Assembly: GCA_035771165.1 (NCBI GenBank)
Contig: JAWNZC010000368.1
Span: 2,038,501-2,102,500 of the forward strand
Length of the DNA stretch: 64,000 nucleotides
Direction of reading: 5' to 3'
DNA from: Paragorgia papillata
Taxonomy: Eukaryota > Cnidaria > Anthozoa > Scleralcyonacea > Coralliidae
The position numbers and the translations under genes were made by a program. Every line of letters starts with the position of its first letter. Position 1 is the stretch's first letter. This document shows positions 11,735-21,630 of the stretch, piece after piece. The notes beneath the pieces were generated by a model. The model made no database searches. It was not told the DNA's origin and was given only the letters and a program-made list of their open reading frames with translations.

Positions 11735-12428
11735 ACATGGCGTTATTAGCAGGAATCCCTCCGGCTTCTTATTGGCCGATAAACTTAGCACTTCCGCATG
11801 ACGTTATGCCCTATCACAAATATATCGCTCTTTGAGTACGGATTGATCCTAGATTGTAGTTCTGTTGCAAATACTGTGACTCAGCTTTGGAAACAATTCC
11901 AAATTTAGCAAAGATGTTAGAGCACACGAATGCGCCATGTCAATAACGTTGAAAGAGCAGTCTCGGATTTGAAATCGGTATTAAAATATCAAAAAGAAAA
12001 ATTCGCACTATTATACGACAACGTGTTTGCAACTTAGTTATATCCGCGCTTTGTTTGGCCAAGAGTGGCTTGGAGAATTTGTATGCGACTCGGCATAATT
12101 ATAACTTAAACAGTTTAATGAAATTATGATACTTAACTTTGATCGCGGCATCGCGTTTCGAGTGTTTGACGTGCACAGCAATCTCTTCAAAGAATTAATC
12201 TTTAATTTTCATTCACAACAATGCGATACTTCGATTAGATATACTTTGATGTGCCAATAGCATTAACATGATTTTATTAAAATTTGTCATTCGTCGGCGA
12301 TACATTTCAATTATTTTTGAATCCCAATAATTATATATTCATGTAGACGACAAATCACCTTGACAACAGAAGTGCTAAATTTATTGGCCATTCGGAAGCC
12401 GGAGGGATTCCTGCTAATAACGCCATGT
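11735..12428. mobile_element. TIR MITE with 5-bp target duplication
   Basis: Terminal inverted repeats start ACATGGCGTTATTAGCAGGA and are identical for about 34 bases, then similar to base 60 (GGCC.ATAAA.TTAGCACTTC). CTCCT flanks both ends (11730-11734 and 12429-12433). Length 694 bp with no coding content. The superfamily is not certain. Confidence 0.8.
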
Positions 12429-12862
12429 CTCCTCGTTCGTGCCGCCATCTTGGAAAAGCTTGATTCCGTTTCTATATATCTCCACGTAAATAGCGCCTGA
12501 GTCGCCTGACCGAACTCTTGGTTAGTGCGAACACAACGGCTCCGATAAACAAAAAAGAATTAATACTTTATCGTGCACGGTTTTGAGCCGACGAACAAAA
12601 TACGTTTGACGACCTCGACACCTCGTGAGCAAAACAAAATGGTGACCTTTCGGGCCAGTTTCGGCGAACTTTCGTCGCGTTCCGTTCGTTCGTTTGTGAC
12701 GTAGTGATACAAGCAAACTCAACAGCTCATAGCATAGTGTGCTACTGCGCATGCGCAGTAGACACAAAAAAACCCGCTGTAGGTGATTATCACGAAATAA
12801 TCCGAGGTAGCTCGACCAATCAGCATGCGCAATTTTCAATAATCACCTATGTATTTATACTA

Positions 12863-13080
12863 ATGATGGTTTTAACAGTTTTCTTGTGAGTAGGGGTGGA
12901 ATCAAAATTTAACGCATAAAAGGAGGCGTCGCTGAGTTGAGGAAGAGCTTCTTGTCGGTACAAATCAGCTCTCCAGACAACAACGGCACCACGTTTGTTT
13001 GCGAGTTTGATGACAACGCTATTCCGACTTCGCAATGATTGAAACTAGAAGTTCATCTTTGTTGAGGTTGGAAGCCCTTT
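12863..13080 (-). pseudogene. Penelope-like element copy A, N-terminal RT part
   Basis: Continues copy A after the insertion. On the minus strand it reads SRNSVVIKLANKRGAVVVWR, DLYRQEALPQLSDASFYALN and FDSTPTHKKTVKTII, the conserved region that precedes the RT palm in Penelope-like elements (usual form KPADKGGAVV). The copy B counterpart is at 28908-29210. Confidence 0.8.
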
Positions 13081-13090
13081 TGGGGCGTGA

Positions 13091-13170
13091 ATGAAAAAAC
13101 AAACAAACAAACAAACAAACAAACAAACAAACAAACAAACAAACAAACAAACAAACAAACAAACAAACAA
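13091..13170. repeat. (AAAC)n microsatellite
   Basis: About 19 tandem AAAC units, open in frame only because the unit lacks stops. Confidence 0.95.
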
Positions 13171-13439
13171 AAAACTACCTATCAAGGCGGTCTCGGCACC
13201 CCTGGGTACGCGGGCCGTTGTTGTACCTGTATATAGTGACATTAATCAGGGTTGCTGTGCCAAAACAAATTGGTCCGCGGGCCGGAATTTCAGGGTTCCA
13301 TACCAAAATCGCTTCTCGTGTAAACGGGGCTTTCATGTCTTAACCAGAACGGATAAATTACGCAATTAGCACAACAAGCCAGCCCGGTTAGGCGAGCTAG
13401 CCCTTCTCATGTAAACACAATTACAATCATCTCGGCAAA

Positions 13440-13775
13440 GCGGGCTGGCTCGGGCACCCGGGACTGGCTCGGGCACCCGGGACTGGCTCGGGTACCCGGG
13501 ACTGGCTCGGGCACCCGGGACTGGCTCGGGCACCCGGGACTGGCTCGGGTACCCGGGACTGGCTCGGGCACCCGGGACTGGCTCGGGCACCCGGGACTGG
13601 CTCGGGCACCCGGGACTGGCTCGGGTACCCGGGACTGGCTCGGGCACCCGGGACTGGCTCGGGCACCCGGGACTGGCTCGGGCACCCGGGACTGGCTCGG
13701 GCACCCGGGACTGGCTCGGGCACCCGGGACTGGCTCGGGCACCCGGGACTGGCTCGGGCACCCGGGACTGGCTCG
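13440..13775. repeat. 19-bp GC-rich minisatellite, about 17 copies
   Basis: Tandem unit GGCTCGGGCACCCGGGACT, with occasional GGTACCCGGG variants that create a KpnI/SmaI-like core. Because 19 is not a multiple of three and the unit has no stop, three minus-strand frames stay open as PGARASPGCPSQSRVPEPV-type repeats. Flanked by AGCCCGG and AGGCGAGCT motifs also seen in the MITE at 39721-40088, so it may have grown from one end of such an element. Not a gene. Confidence 0.9.
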
Positions 13776-13797
13776 CCTCCATATAAACACCCCCTTA

Positions 13798-14186
13798 GGC
13801 CTGCGCCAAACGTCGCGCAATAGACGAATTTAATTGAGACGAATTTAATTGTTTGAATTTTATTGGACGAAACTGCGACGTATAACTCGATTAAATTCGA
13901 CGCACGAATTAAATTCGTCTGAGTCAGACGGATAATGCGACGATAATGCGTGTTCGAGTTACACGACGAATTATCGTCGCGTCAAATTAAATGTTTCTCT
14001 TCTGTCTGTGACAATTCGGCGCCATATTTTCAAAAAGTCATTTTCAGGCTACACGAGTCCAAGTAAAACCGACTGAAATTCGACGTTTAACTCGACGTCG
14101 CATTTACGTCGCATTACCGACGAAGTTAATTCGAATTAAATTCGTCTGAATTAAATTCGTCTATTGTGCGACGTTTAGCGGAGGCC
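13798..14186. mobile_element. Harbinger-like MITE, TTA target duplication
   Basis: Inverted termini GGCC(T)CGC.AAACGTCGC.CAATAGACGAATT, flanked by TTA at 13795-13797 and 14187-14189. The interior is made of GACGAATTTAATT and CGACG motifs in palindromic order. A second copy at about 29338-29700 lies at the equivalent place in the duplicated segment but has lost its left end. TTA duplication and GGCC-type ends fit PIF/Harbinger. Confidence 0.75.
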
Positions 14187-14189
14187 TTA

Positions 14190-14460
14190 GAGAGATTTAT
14201 TAATTATGTTAACAATTTCCACCCAGCGCTCAAATTCACATGGGAAATGAGCGGACCATCTTCATGTTAGACACCGCTATTCACAAAGCGCGTCTTGTAT
14301 TTCTCGTCCGTACACTTTAAAACAAGTTTTGGATAGAGTTTCTGATACGAAAATGCCATTAGTTCTTACATTTCATCCCTTTGACTACAAAGTTAGGAAT
14401 ATCATTAGTCGCAATTTTTATATCCTAAGGAATGACTTTTTTCCTTTATTTCGACTTTAG
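14190..14460 (+). pseudogene. Penelope-like RT fragment, plus strand
   Basis: Broken plus-strand frames read INYVNNFHPALKFTWEMS followed by DTAIHKARL and a decayed FHPF.YK-type connector, i.e. parts of the same Penelope protein that copy A encodes on the minus strand. The order with a gap suggests an internal deletion. Paralogues at 24735-24905 and 29705-29940. Confidence 0.6.
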
Positions 14461-14731
14461 ACTTAGTGCTTTGGTTTGTAAGTTGGTAATGTTATTATTT
14501 TTCACTGATAGCGATGAAAATACTATTTCTGACATTTAAATTGGAAAAGTTTCTTGAGGGAACATTCCCCCAGACCCACTATTTTAGCCCTTCTGTCTGT
14601 CAGGTGCTAAGGCCCCTGTGGTGTCGGGGAATTCCTGGCGACACCCCTGCACAATAAACCAGCCTAGTTGTACCTCGTTGAATCATGCAAGCTACAAAAA
14701 TTTATTGTTGTTCTGTCTTTCCTCTACTTAG

Positions 14732-14791
14732 CAGAGAGTAGCTCCAGAAAGAGATTGAATCCTGATGGTAAATCTCGCGACGAAGAGGAAA
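14732..14791 (+). CDS. Candidate linker exon, duplicated copy 1
   Basis: A 60-base phase 1-1 exon candidate: acceptor CTTTCCTCTACTTAG, donor GGAAA|GTAAGC. Reads ESSSRKRLNPDGKSRDEEE. An almost identical exon with the same splice signals lies at 25140-25199 (ESSSRKRLNPDDKPRDKKR). Conservation of length, frame and both splice sites between duplicates supports it as a real exon. Likely a charged linker of the death-domain gene. Confidence 0.5.
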
Positions 14792-15059
14792 GTAAGCATT
14801 TTATTTAGTTAAATTGGACTTTTTACATGTTTGTTGTAATTATTTATTTGTATGTTGATGTATAATCCAATGCAAATAAGCTTGAAAAAATCTAGTAATT
14901 TCCATCAGATTCTACACATGAAACGTTCGACGTATGAAGATGGTGTTAATTATTTAACTTTTTCATGTCCGAATCGGTCTGCCTCACGCCAGACGATGTT
15001 ATTCACCTCTGGGGAAGCCCTCGGGCATGAATGAGAATGTAGTGTATTTAGAACGGAAC

Positions 15060-15479
15060 AGCTAAACTGATCACTAGATTAAAAGTTCAGTATACCTCTT
15101 TATAGTAATTTAAAATTTTATGTGGATGAATACTTCAGAAAGCAACCTCATTCTAAAGTTGGAATTCTACGCAAAATTTCGCGGGCTCGACTCCTTTTTT
15201 GTCTTATGAGTTTGCACGTGAAACGAAGTAACAAACTATCAAATTTGTTCAATAGAAAAGTCGAGCACGCGACATTTTACGCCTAGTGGAAATCCAGCTT
15301 TACCCTATCCATGCCAGATTTGAAACATCTTCTCATTGGTTGAAGATAATAACGGCACATTTGGTGACTTGTCGTCAAATTGTATGGACGATATTTTGGT
15401 GCTATGTACTTGACTACACCTCTCTACCTGTTATCAAGGCAAACTCAAGTTGAAAGGTCACTTTTACGCTTTTTAGAGA
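15060..15479. other. Non-coding interval
   Basis: AT-rich intronic-type sequence; no gene or repeat end recognised before the LINE 3' tail at 15480. Confidence 0.4.
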
Positions 15480-18400
15480 ATAATAATAATAAATAATAAT
15501 AGTAACGACTTTATTTCAGTATATCCACAAGGTGGCTCTTCACCTGAAATATCTATCTATACAATAAATAAAATAGCTATATAATTTCTATAGTAACAAG
15601 TAAAAAATAGAAAGTAAAAAGTAATATCAATTATAAGAAAAGCAGTATCTCTATATATTGTCAAAGCGAAATTTGGCTTCATGCAATAAATAGTTAAAAG
15701 TGTATTCGCGAAACACATTAAAATCGGAACAGTTACGCGTTTCTAATGGTAAGTTATTAAAAAGCTTAGCAGCTTGGTCTTGAAATGTATGTGAGATCAT
15801 GGGAATCTCGAGGGAGATGCCCAAGTTTGTCCTCAAAGTTCTGGTAGGCTTTACAATGTTTAATGTTAGATAAGTCGGCCAGTTGGAACTATGTATTGCT
15901 CTGTGTGTTGCCTTGAGAAGATTCCATTGTAGTTGTTCTTTTATGGGTAGCCATTTCAACTTAATGATATCATCCAAGCCTGCATAGCGTCCAAGGACAA
16001 AACTGGCCGTTGCTTTTTGTACTCTTTGAAGACGGTTTTCGAGGTAGTCGGGTAGGTTATGATACACGATACAATTGAAGTACAATTTTGACAAAACCAA
16101 GGCTTGAGCAACAGTTTTCCTGATGTTAAAGGGCAAAATGTTTTTCAATTTTCTCAGAGTTGCCAGGGTGGCGTAACAGGATGATGAAATATGTTTTATG
16201 TTTTCCTCCCATCTGAAATTCTCATCTATATGCGTTCCAAGTAGCTTTGTTGAACGAACTCTTTCTATGGCAATATTGTTAACGCTCAAGTCAGCTTCTA
16301 AATGATTTAGAGAGTGCAAGGTCGACAACTGTTTGGTGCTAATTAGCGTATATTTCGTTTTAGTAGGGTTAATGGCTAAATTACACTTGTCAGCCCAGTT
16401 TTCGATGTTAACGAGGTCTGATTTTATCGTAGAAAGGCATTTTTCAAGTTCAGCAGGTCTTGCGTGGGCATAAATAGTGCTATCGTCTGCGTATTGGTGA
16501 CACGTGGCAGTTACGGATGATTGGTGATCCGCGACATATATGTTAAATATAAGTGGACCCATTATTGACCCTTGCGGAACTCCAAAGTACACCTTGAGCA
16601 AGTTTGATTTCTTGTCGTCAATCTGTACAAACTGTTCTCTATCACAGAGGTAGTTGATTGTCCACTCTAGATACGATCTTGAAAACCCAAGCTGGTGCAT
16701 TTTATCCAATACGACTTTATACTTCACGGTGTCGAAGGCTTTCGAGAAGTCTGCAAGTACCATTAGGGTAACTTCGCCACGTTTCCTTGCCTTTAAGATA
16801 TCGTTCCTTATTCCTAGGAGTACTATTGAAGTAGAGTGTCCTTTCCTAAATCCTGATAATTTACCAGCTAAAAGATGATTAGTTTCTATAAAGTCAACAA
16901 CTTGATTGTGAACAATTCTCTCATAGATTTTAGATAGGACCGGTAGGATTGAGATAGGCCGGTAATCATCATTGGAACGTGGATTGTTTACCTTAGGTAT
17001 AGGAGAGATTCTTGCTTGCTTCCAGGTTTTAGGGAAATCCAAGGATTCAATGAAGCAGTTGATAATGCCAGTTAATGGACCAGCAAGAGTCTCAGCTACA
17101 GGTTTCAAGAACTTGGCAGGGATAAGATCAGGCCCAGTCGAAACGTCGAGTCTCATTGAACGCAGCTCCTTAAGGACTTCTGAAATTGAAGTTGGTTTAA
17201 TGGAGAAGGTTTCTTGCTCGATGTCATTCTTTAGGATACTGAACGACTTAATATAGTCCATAAAAGTAGCTTTAGAATCAATTGATACATCACCAGTAGT
17301 TCTTGTTGCTGTGGATGCGAATTGTCCATTTAGGGTGGAAACATCACATCTTAAAGGTTGAGGACTGGGATTTAGTATCCGATGGATTACCTTCCAGACT
17401 TGCTTTGGTTTTGAGGATAAGGCTTTGTTAACAAACTTATTTCGGGCGGTCTTGATTTTCTTTTTAAGAAGATTTCTAATATCACGGAACTTCTGCCAAT
17501 TTTCGTCAGTTTTTGTAGTATTTGCTTTGCGACGTAAATCGTCCCTTAGAAGTTGAGTGTTTTTAATATCTTCGTCATTCAGCCAGGGTGCTGGTGGTCG
17601 AGTGAGTTTAGTTCGCTTAATGGGAGCATGTCTTTCGATGCATTGAAGTATGAGCTCATTCAGGATGTCCAGTTTATCATTAGGGTCGTCAAAGGTATCG
17701 ATAATGCTAAAGGGGATGGTGGAAAAGTCATTTTTAAAAGCTTTCTCATCGTAGGTTCGCTCATTCCTGATATATTTAAATCTAGGTGCAAAGCGAGTAA
17801 TACGTACGTCCACGCAAACATAAGGTGCATCGTGATCGCTGATGTTGCTGCATGGTAGAACATTTGAGTACTTGACTTGCTTAGGGTTGTTGGATATAAA
17901 ATGATCAATTAAGGTTTCACTTACACGTGTAGTTCTAGTAGGCTGACTGATATGTTGATACAACTTAAAGACACAAAGTAAATCATGGTATTGCTGTGTT
18001 GTCGGATGTGATGGTTGCAGCAAGTCAATGTTGAAATCACCAGCTAGCAAAAGAAGTCCATTCCATGATGAGGATAAGTCACTAAGCAGGTTTTCCATTT
18101 CATTGAACCACAGTTGAGTATTAAGAATCCGCGTAGATCTGTAAAAAGTTCCCAGTAATAGATTGCTATTTTTATTTTCCCCTTTTATTTCAATCCAAAG
18201 ATGCTCCAGAGTCGGATATCTGTTTTCAATGTCTTTCCGCCTTTTATATTTAATAGAGTCCTTAATATAAGCGCCAACTCCACCTCCCTTTATCTGATCT
18301 CTATTTTTGAACTCATGGCAGTAACCAGGGATGGATACATGGTCTAATAACAAGCGGTTATCCTTCAGCCAAGTTTCACTCAAGGTAATGATGTCGAAGC

Positions 18401-18880
18401 TGTACGTTTGAACTGTTAATAAGAACTCATTGAAGCTCGATGACATACTTTGTGTATTCAAGTGCAATATGGATAGATTAGATCGGCGACTGTCTAAAGC
18501 ATCAAGATGAGGGTCAGATCCGAGATTCTGGGCGAGATGTTCAATAGTCTCACTTGTATCAAGAGCATCCAAGTGTTTATAGCTGTGAAAAGGAAGCTCA
18601 GTGATAGTGCAGTTATCGCAGATCCAGTTTAAGGGGCTTCTGGACTGTACACTTTTTACTTGTGTGCATAAAATATTAGCACAACGGAAATGAGTTAGCT
18701 CCATACATTTTTCACAATAAAAACGCTTCTGATTTTTTGCTACCGTCTTTAAACATTCTGGGCACTTCGGCTTTTTAGAAGTGGTAGATTTTTGCAAACT
18801 GGTAGGTCCTGGTTGGGTTTCAATATCACCGCATCGAATTAAGATCAACGAAAAAACAGCCGGGTTGTATCATAGTTAAT
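15480..18880 (-). mobile_element. Non-LTR retrotransposon, near full ORF2
   Basis: The minus-strand element ends at low coordinates in an (ATT)n tail at about 15480-15505, a usual LINE 3' end, about 150 bases after the ORF stop. The 5' border is not sharp; the open frame is closed by a TGA about 30 bases above 18848. No clear target duplication was found. Confidence 0.8.
15651..18848 (-). CDS. LINE ORF2: PHD-type zinc finger, APE endonuclease, reverse transcriptase
   Basis: A 1065-codon open frame. Residues 7-15 read GDIETQPGP, close to the 2A-like D-x-E-x-N-P-G-P motif but with Gln for Asn. Residues 29-80 form a C-x2-C, C-x2-C, H-x2-C, C-x2-C PHD-like finger. An apurinic-type endonuclease follows at roughly 120-350 (LSILHLNTQSM, SETWLKD, LAGDFNID, SDHDA), then the RT (ADFSKAFDTV, GVPQGSIMGPLIFNIYV, YADD at residues 786-789, LLGTHID) and a C-terminal tail (NLPLETRNCSDF). 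This fits the CR1/L2/Jockey group. The frame begins without ATG (TTG at 18848) after an upstream TGA, so the 5' end is truncated or shifted. The rest is uninterrupted, suggesting a young insertion. Confidence 0.9.
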   Translation of the reverse strand: MILIRCGDIETQPGPTSLQKSTTSKKPKCPECLKTVAKNQKRFYCEKCMELTHFRCANILCTQVKSVQSRSPLNWICDNCTITELPFHSYKHLDALDTSETIEHLAQNLGSDPHLDALDSRRSNLSILHLNTQSMSSSFNEFLLTVQTYSFDIITLSETWLKDNRLLLDHVSIPGYCHEFKNRDQIKGGGVGAYIKDSIKYKRRKDIENRYPTLEHLWIEIKGENKNSNLLLGTFYRSTRILNTQLWFNEMENLLSDLSSSWNGLLLLAGDFNIDLLQPSHPTTQQYHDLLCVFKLYQHISQPTRTTRVSETLIDHFISNNPKQVKYSNVLPCSNISDHDAPYVCVDVRITRFAPRFKYIRNERTYDEKAFKNDFSTIPFSIIDTFDDPNDKLDILNELILQCIERHAPIKRTKLTRPPAPWLNDEDIKNTQLLRDDLRRKANTTKTDENWQKFRDIRNLLKKKIKTARNKFVNKALSSKPKQVWKVIHRILNPSPQPLRCDVSTLNGQFASTATRTTGDVSIDSKATFMDYIKSFSILKNDIEQETFSIKPTSISEVLKELRSMRLDVSTGPDLIPAKFLKPVAETLAGPLTGIINCFIESLDFPKTWKQARISPIPKVNNPRSNDDYRPISILPVLSKIYERIVHNQVVDFIETNHLLAGKLSGFRKGHSTSIVLLGIRNDILKARKRGEVTLMVLADFSKAFDTVKYKVVLDKMHQLGFSRSYLEWTINYLCDREQFVQIDDKKSNLLKVYFGVPQGSIMGPLIFNIYVADHQSSVTATCHQYADDSTIYAHARPAELEKCLSTIKSDLVNIENWADKCNLAINPTKTKYTLISTKQLSTLHSLNHLEADLSVNNIAIERVRSTKLLGTHIDENFRWEENIKHISSSCYATLATLRKLKNILPFNIRKTVAQALVLSKLYFNCIVYHNLPDYLENRLQRVQKATASFVLGRYAGLDDIIKLKWLPIKEQLQWNLLKATHRAIHSSNWPTYLTLNIVKPTRTLRTNLGISLEIPMISHTFQDQAAKLFNNLPLETRNCSDFNVFREYTFNYLLHEAKFRFDNI

Positions 18881-19058
18881 AGAAACATGGTTTGGAAGCT
18901 CAACAAAAGTCATTGTTTTATGTTTTTGTTCAGGTTTATGGAAATGTGTGCACTTTCACGGTTACTGAACATATTGTGTTTTCTGTATAATGAAGCAATC
19001 ATCCAATAGCAACGTTTGGGTTGATTCGCTCAACCGTACTGTTTAAATATTAATAAAC

Positions 19059-19688
19059 CTAAAACAAAGGATTTGTGCACCTTCGTGTACCTTTCAACAA
19101 GAATCGTAGCTTGATTGTTGACCGCTTTGAAGTTTGCCGGGTTTCCAAACCATGTTTAGAATAACTATGGTTGTATGTAGCAGTGCCATTTGACGAATAA
19201 GTACATCTCGATTGCAAGAAACGCTTTTTCCGATATTCCCATAGGATAATGCCGTGTGTTCGTATGCAAATTCGAGGAGGTTCATGTTCATCCAGGCGAA
19301 GCGAACCAAACTTCGTCAAAATATGCTTACACGTAGCATAAGATATTTCAAACAGAAACAACTTCTCAGATAGAAAAGGCACTTTATATTCGTAACTCAC
19401 ACCGTCCACGAACCGTTGTGTCGCCTCAAGTTTACCATTTACTGATAACATGAAGACGAAACTCAAACTAAAATCGCTTCCATGTCTCTTGCCGTGGCAA
19501 TTTGAATTTAATTCCACAAAGCGACCAATATCTTCGCCATAAACCTGTTTAAATCTTTCACAATGAATCCTATCAGTGCCATATTTACCTGCCGTTGTTT
19601 TCTGGTAATTCCAAACCCCAGTCAAATAGGGCAAAGCATAAATAACAAAAAGTACCACGGAGCACAGAAACCCATGACCGACCGCCAT
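19059..19688 (-). CDS. Orphan ORF with signal peptide, unknown function
   Basis: A 209-codon single frame starting at ATG 19688. The first 24 residues (MAVGHGFLCSVVLFVIYALP) look like a signal peptide or signal anchor; the rest is soluble, with cysteines spread along it and an N-glycosylation-type stretch (SSNGTATYNHS) before a basic C-terminus. No family recognised. The frame sits just upstream of the LINE on the same strand with no shared motif. It may be a host single-exon gene, a remnant exon or a chance frame; its length in AT-rich DNA argues mildly for a real gene. Confidence 0.4.
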   Translation of the reverse strand: MAVGHGFLCSVVLFVIYALPYLTGVWNYQKTTAGKYGTDRIHCERFKQVYGEDIGRFVELNSNCHGKRHGSDFSLSFVFMLSVNGKLEATQRFVDGVSYEYKVPFLSEKLFLFEISYATCKHILTKFGSLRLDEHEPPRICIRTHGIILWEYRKKRFLQSRCTYSSNGTATYNHSYSKHGLETRQTSKRSTIKLRFLLKGTRRCTNPLF

Positions 19689-19699
19689 GTCTAATATTG

Positions 19700-20330
19700 G
19701 TTGGAGTGAAATAATTGGGGAAAAAACCTTGAAACCTTATAATTCTAGCGTTGGTTTTTGTTTCTAAACGTTTGTATATGCCTTGTGAATGTTTACGAAG
19801 GTCATGCGTTTCTGGTGTGTTCTTTTTCTTCTAATATTTAAATAGTGTGAAATCAAGTACTGTATGTTTTGGTAGCAACAGTTGGATTTATATTCAGTTT
19901 GTTCAATAGTAATACAGAAATAATTTTGCGGAATATCTCTTTATATGAATGTCAGAAACCAAACAGATATAACAGTTTCTTTAGTTGCTTTTGCCACAGG
20001 GCTTTTTAGTATTTTTATTTTAGTTAAAAATGAGTTGTTATGAGCAAATTGCAGAAAACAAATTCTAAGCACAAATGTAGGTTTTCTGTTCAACAATAGC
20101 TTTCTTTTTGTTCAGTTACAACTAAATTTCGATAAACGAATTTTCTGGGTAGAGCAAGAGACTATATTTTTCAAGGAGAGGGACACGCCCACGGAACGGC
20201 TAGAAGAATCGCTTTTAGTGAAAGCCCTCCCTTTAAAAAAGGTTCTGCAACGAGTTTAATGTCCATGAACATATCTGATGATTGCTTTATATTTAGATCA
20301 AACACATCTTATAACAGACAATTTCCACAG
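19700..20330. other. Non-coding interval
   Basis: AT-rich; nothing recognised. Confidence 0.4.
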
Positions 20331-20334
20331 ACCT

Positions 20335-20485
20335 AGGTGTTGATTTTATGGAGGGAGGAAAACCGGAGAACCCGGCGAAAAACCCTCGAAGCACAGGAGA
20401 GACCAACTAAACTCTACTCACATGAGTGTTCCAAGCTCGATAACGGGGTTATTCCCAGACGGTCACCCATCCAAGTACTAGTAAA
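20335..20485 (-). repeat. 5S rRNA-derived SINE
   Basis: On the minus strand, starting near 20485, AGTACTTGGATGGGTGACCG then CTGGGAATAACC matches the 3' internal-promoter half of 5S rRNA. It is followed by a non-5S body with GTTTTTCGCCGGGTTCTCCG and CCTCCCTCCATAAAATCAAC, a motif common in cnidarian and other invertebrate SINEs. The 5' half of 5S is not recognisable, so it is a SINE, not a 5S gene. Membership in the conserved Nin-DC SINE group is possible but not shown here. Confidence 0.6.
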
Positions 20486-20489
20486 ATAC

Positions 20490-21300
20490 ATAAAAATATG
20501 AAAAACATGCCACGTCCTATAGAAAAACTCGATCTGGACTGGCGTCTTCAGCAAGACACGTCAGTAAAGTGTAATAACTTTAAAACCAGCACTTGAAACA
20601 AAGCAAAAATATACAGTATTAATCAGTCTGTCAAGGTGAAAAAAATAGCAAACATTTATTTGAAAATATTGACGAGAAAACATGGAAAACGTTTGGCACG
20701 TCACGTTTTAAGAAAACAGCTGACATTCTCAGTGAGATTTTTTGTAGACTTGTCTTAAACCTTGCCGTTTCTCGCGCTATCATGCACTACACTTTCCCGT
20801 TGCCTTCTCTCTCTAGTGTACTTGTTTACCCTTTTTTTTCTGACTGCCTTTTTGCTAAACTAATAACTTCCTTCCCTTCCGCTGTTTCGTTGTCGTCGCG
20901 ACAGTTCTGTACGTTCTCTCAATCTTTTCGACTTTCCCTCAACGCTTTTCCTCCGAGTTAATAGTTCTTGTCGCTTTCCCTTAAAGTTTCCTTGTTTTAT
21001 TAAGCTGCATTTTCTCTTTCCATATATATATATACAAATATTCAGATCGCTCAAATTGATTCGCATTGTAACACGCGTGTAAAGTGAACTCCACGCATGT
21101 CGAGATTAGCACCCTCACCGGGCTCCAGGCCTTCGGCCCTACGCCTGGGCTCGGGGATAAAATGGGGTTGGGTGCTGTGTCTATGGCAAAGCTAATAAAA
21201 TAATATAATAACAATAGATAATGGCTCATTTGCAATCATTTGAAATTCAATTTTGGTTTCTTTGTCCGCATTTTGTGTTATAAATATGTGCGTCTATATA
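20490..21300. other. Non-coding interval
   Basis: No gene supported. A short stretch at 21045-21090 (CAAATTGATTCGCAT…ACACGCGTGTAAAGTG) repeats 2245-2290, a small dispersed repeat. Confidence 0.45.
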
Positions 21301-21309
21301 GGTACTATA

Positions 21310-21630
21310 CAGTGTGTATCAAAAAAATTCGAACCCTTAGAAAATGAATTAGCATTCTTTTCAAACAACCTATTGTAGTAGTTTGAAAGCCCTAAAAGCG
21401 CTGCGTTATAAATTAATCAGCACATAAGTTAAACGAAGCAAAAAAGCTTTTAAATACTTTCACCATGCATACACTTCAAGTTATCTTAATTTCCCAGGTG
21501 TATAAGACCGTGTGTTTTACGCATCTGTGGGTTCAGCGAAGTGCTTAGGGCTTTCAAACTACTACAATAGGTTGTTTGAAAAGAATGCTAATTCATTTTC
21601 TAAGGGTTCGAATTTTTTTGATGCACACTG
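21310..21630. mobile_element. Tc1/mariner-like MITE
   Basis: Terminal inverted repeats of about 85 bp begin CAGTGTGTATCAAAAAAATT and end in the complement; TA flanks both sides (21308-21309, 21631-21632). Total 321 bp, no ORF. TA duplication and CAGTG ends fit Tc1/mariner derivatives. Confidence 0.85.

Larger units (their letters stand above)
9045..12862. mobile_element. 3.8-kb insertion splitting Penelope copy A
   Basis: Copy B of the Penelope element reads straight through GATTGTTAATGATGG (near 29035); in copy A this site is interrupted from 9045 to about 12860, with TAAT on both sides as a possible target duplication. The insertion starts with a hairpin (9046-9150), then has a 25-bp inverted repeat beginning TAGTATAAATACATAGGTGA at 9151 whose partner ends at 12862. 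It carries a tyrosine-recombinase-like gene fragment, a LINE 3' fragment and a MITE. Whether it is one element or several nested ones is unclear. Confidence 0.7.

Noticed and set aside
12722..12764. GCGCATGCGC palindrome as a regulatory site
   Set aside because: A short palindrome without other evidence; inside the mobile insertion.
13366..13820. Proline-rich repeat protein on the minus strand in three frames
   Set aside because: A 19-bp stop-free minisatellite explains it.
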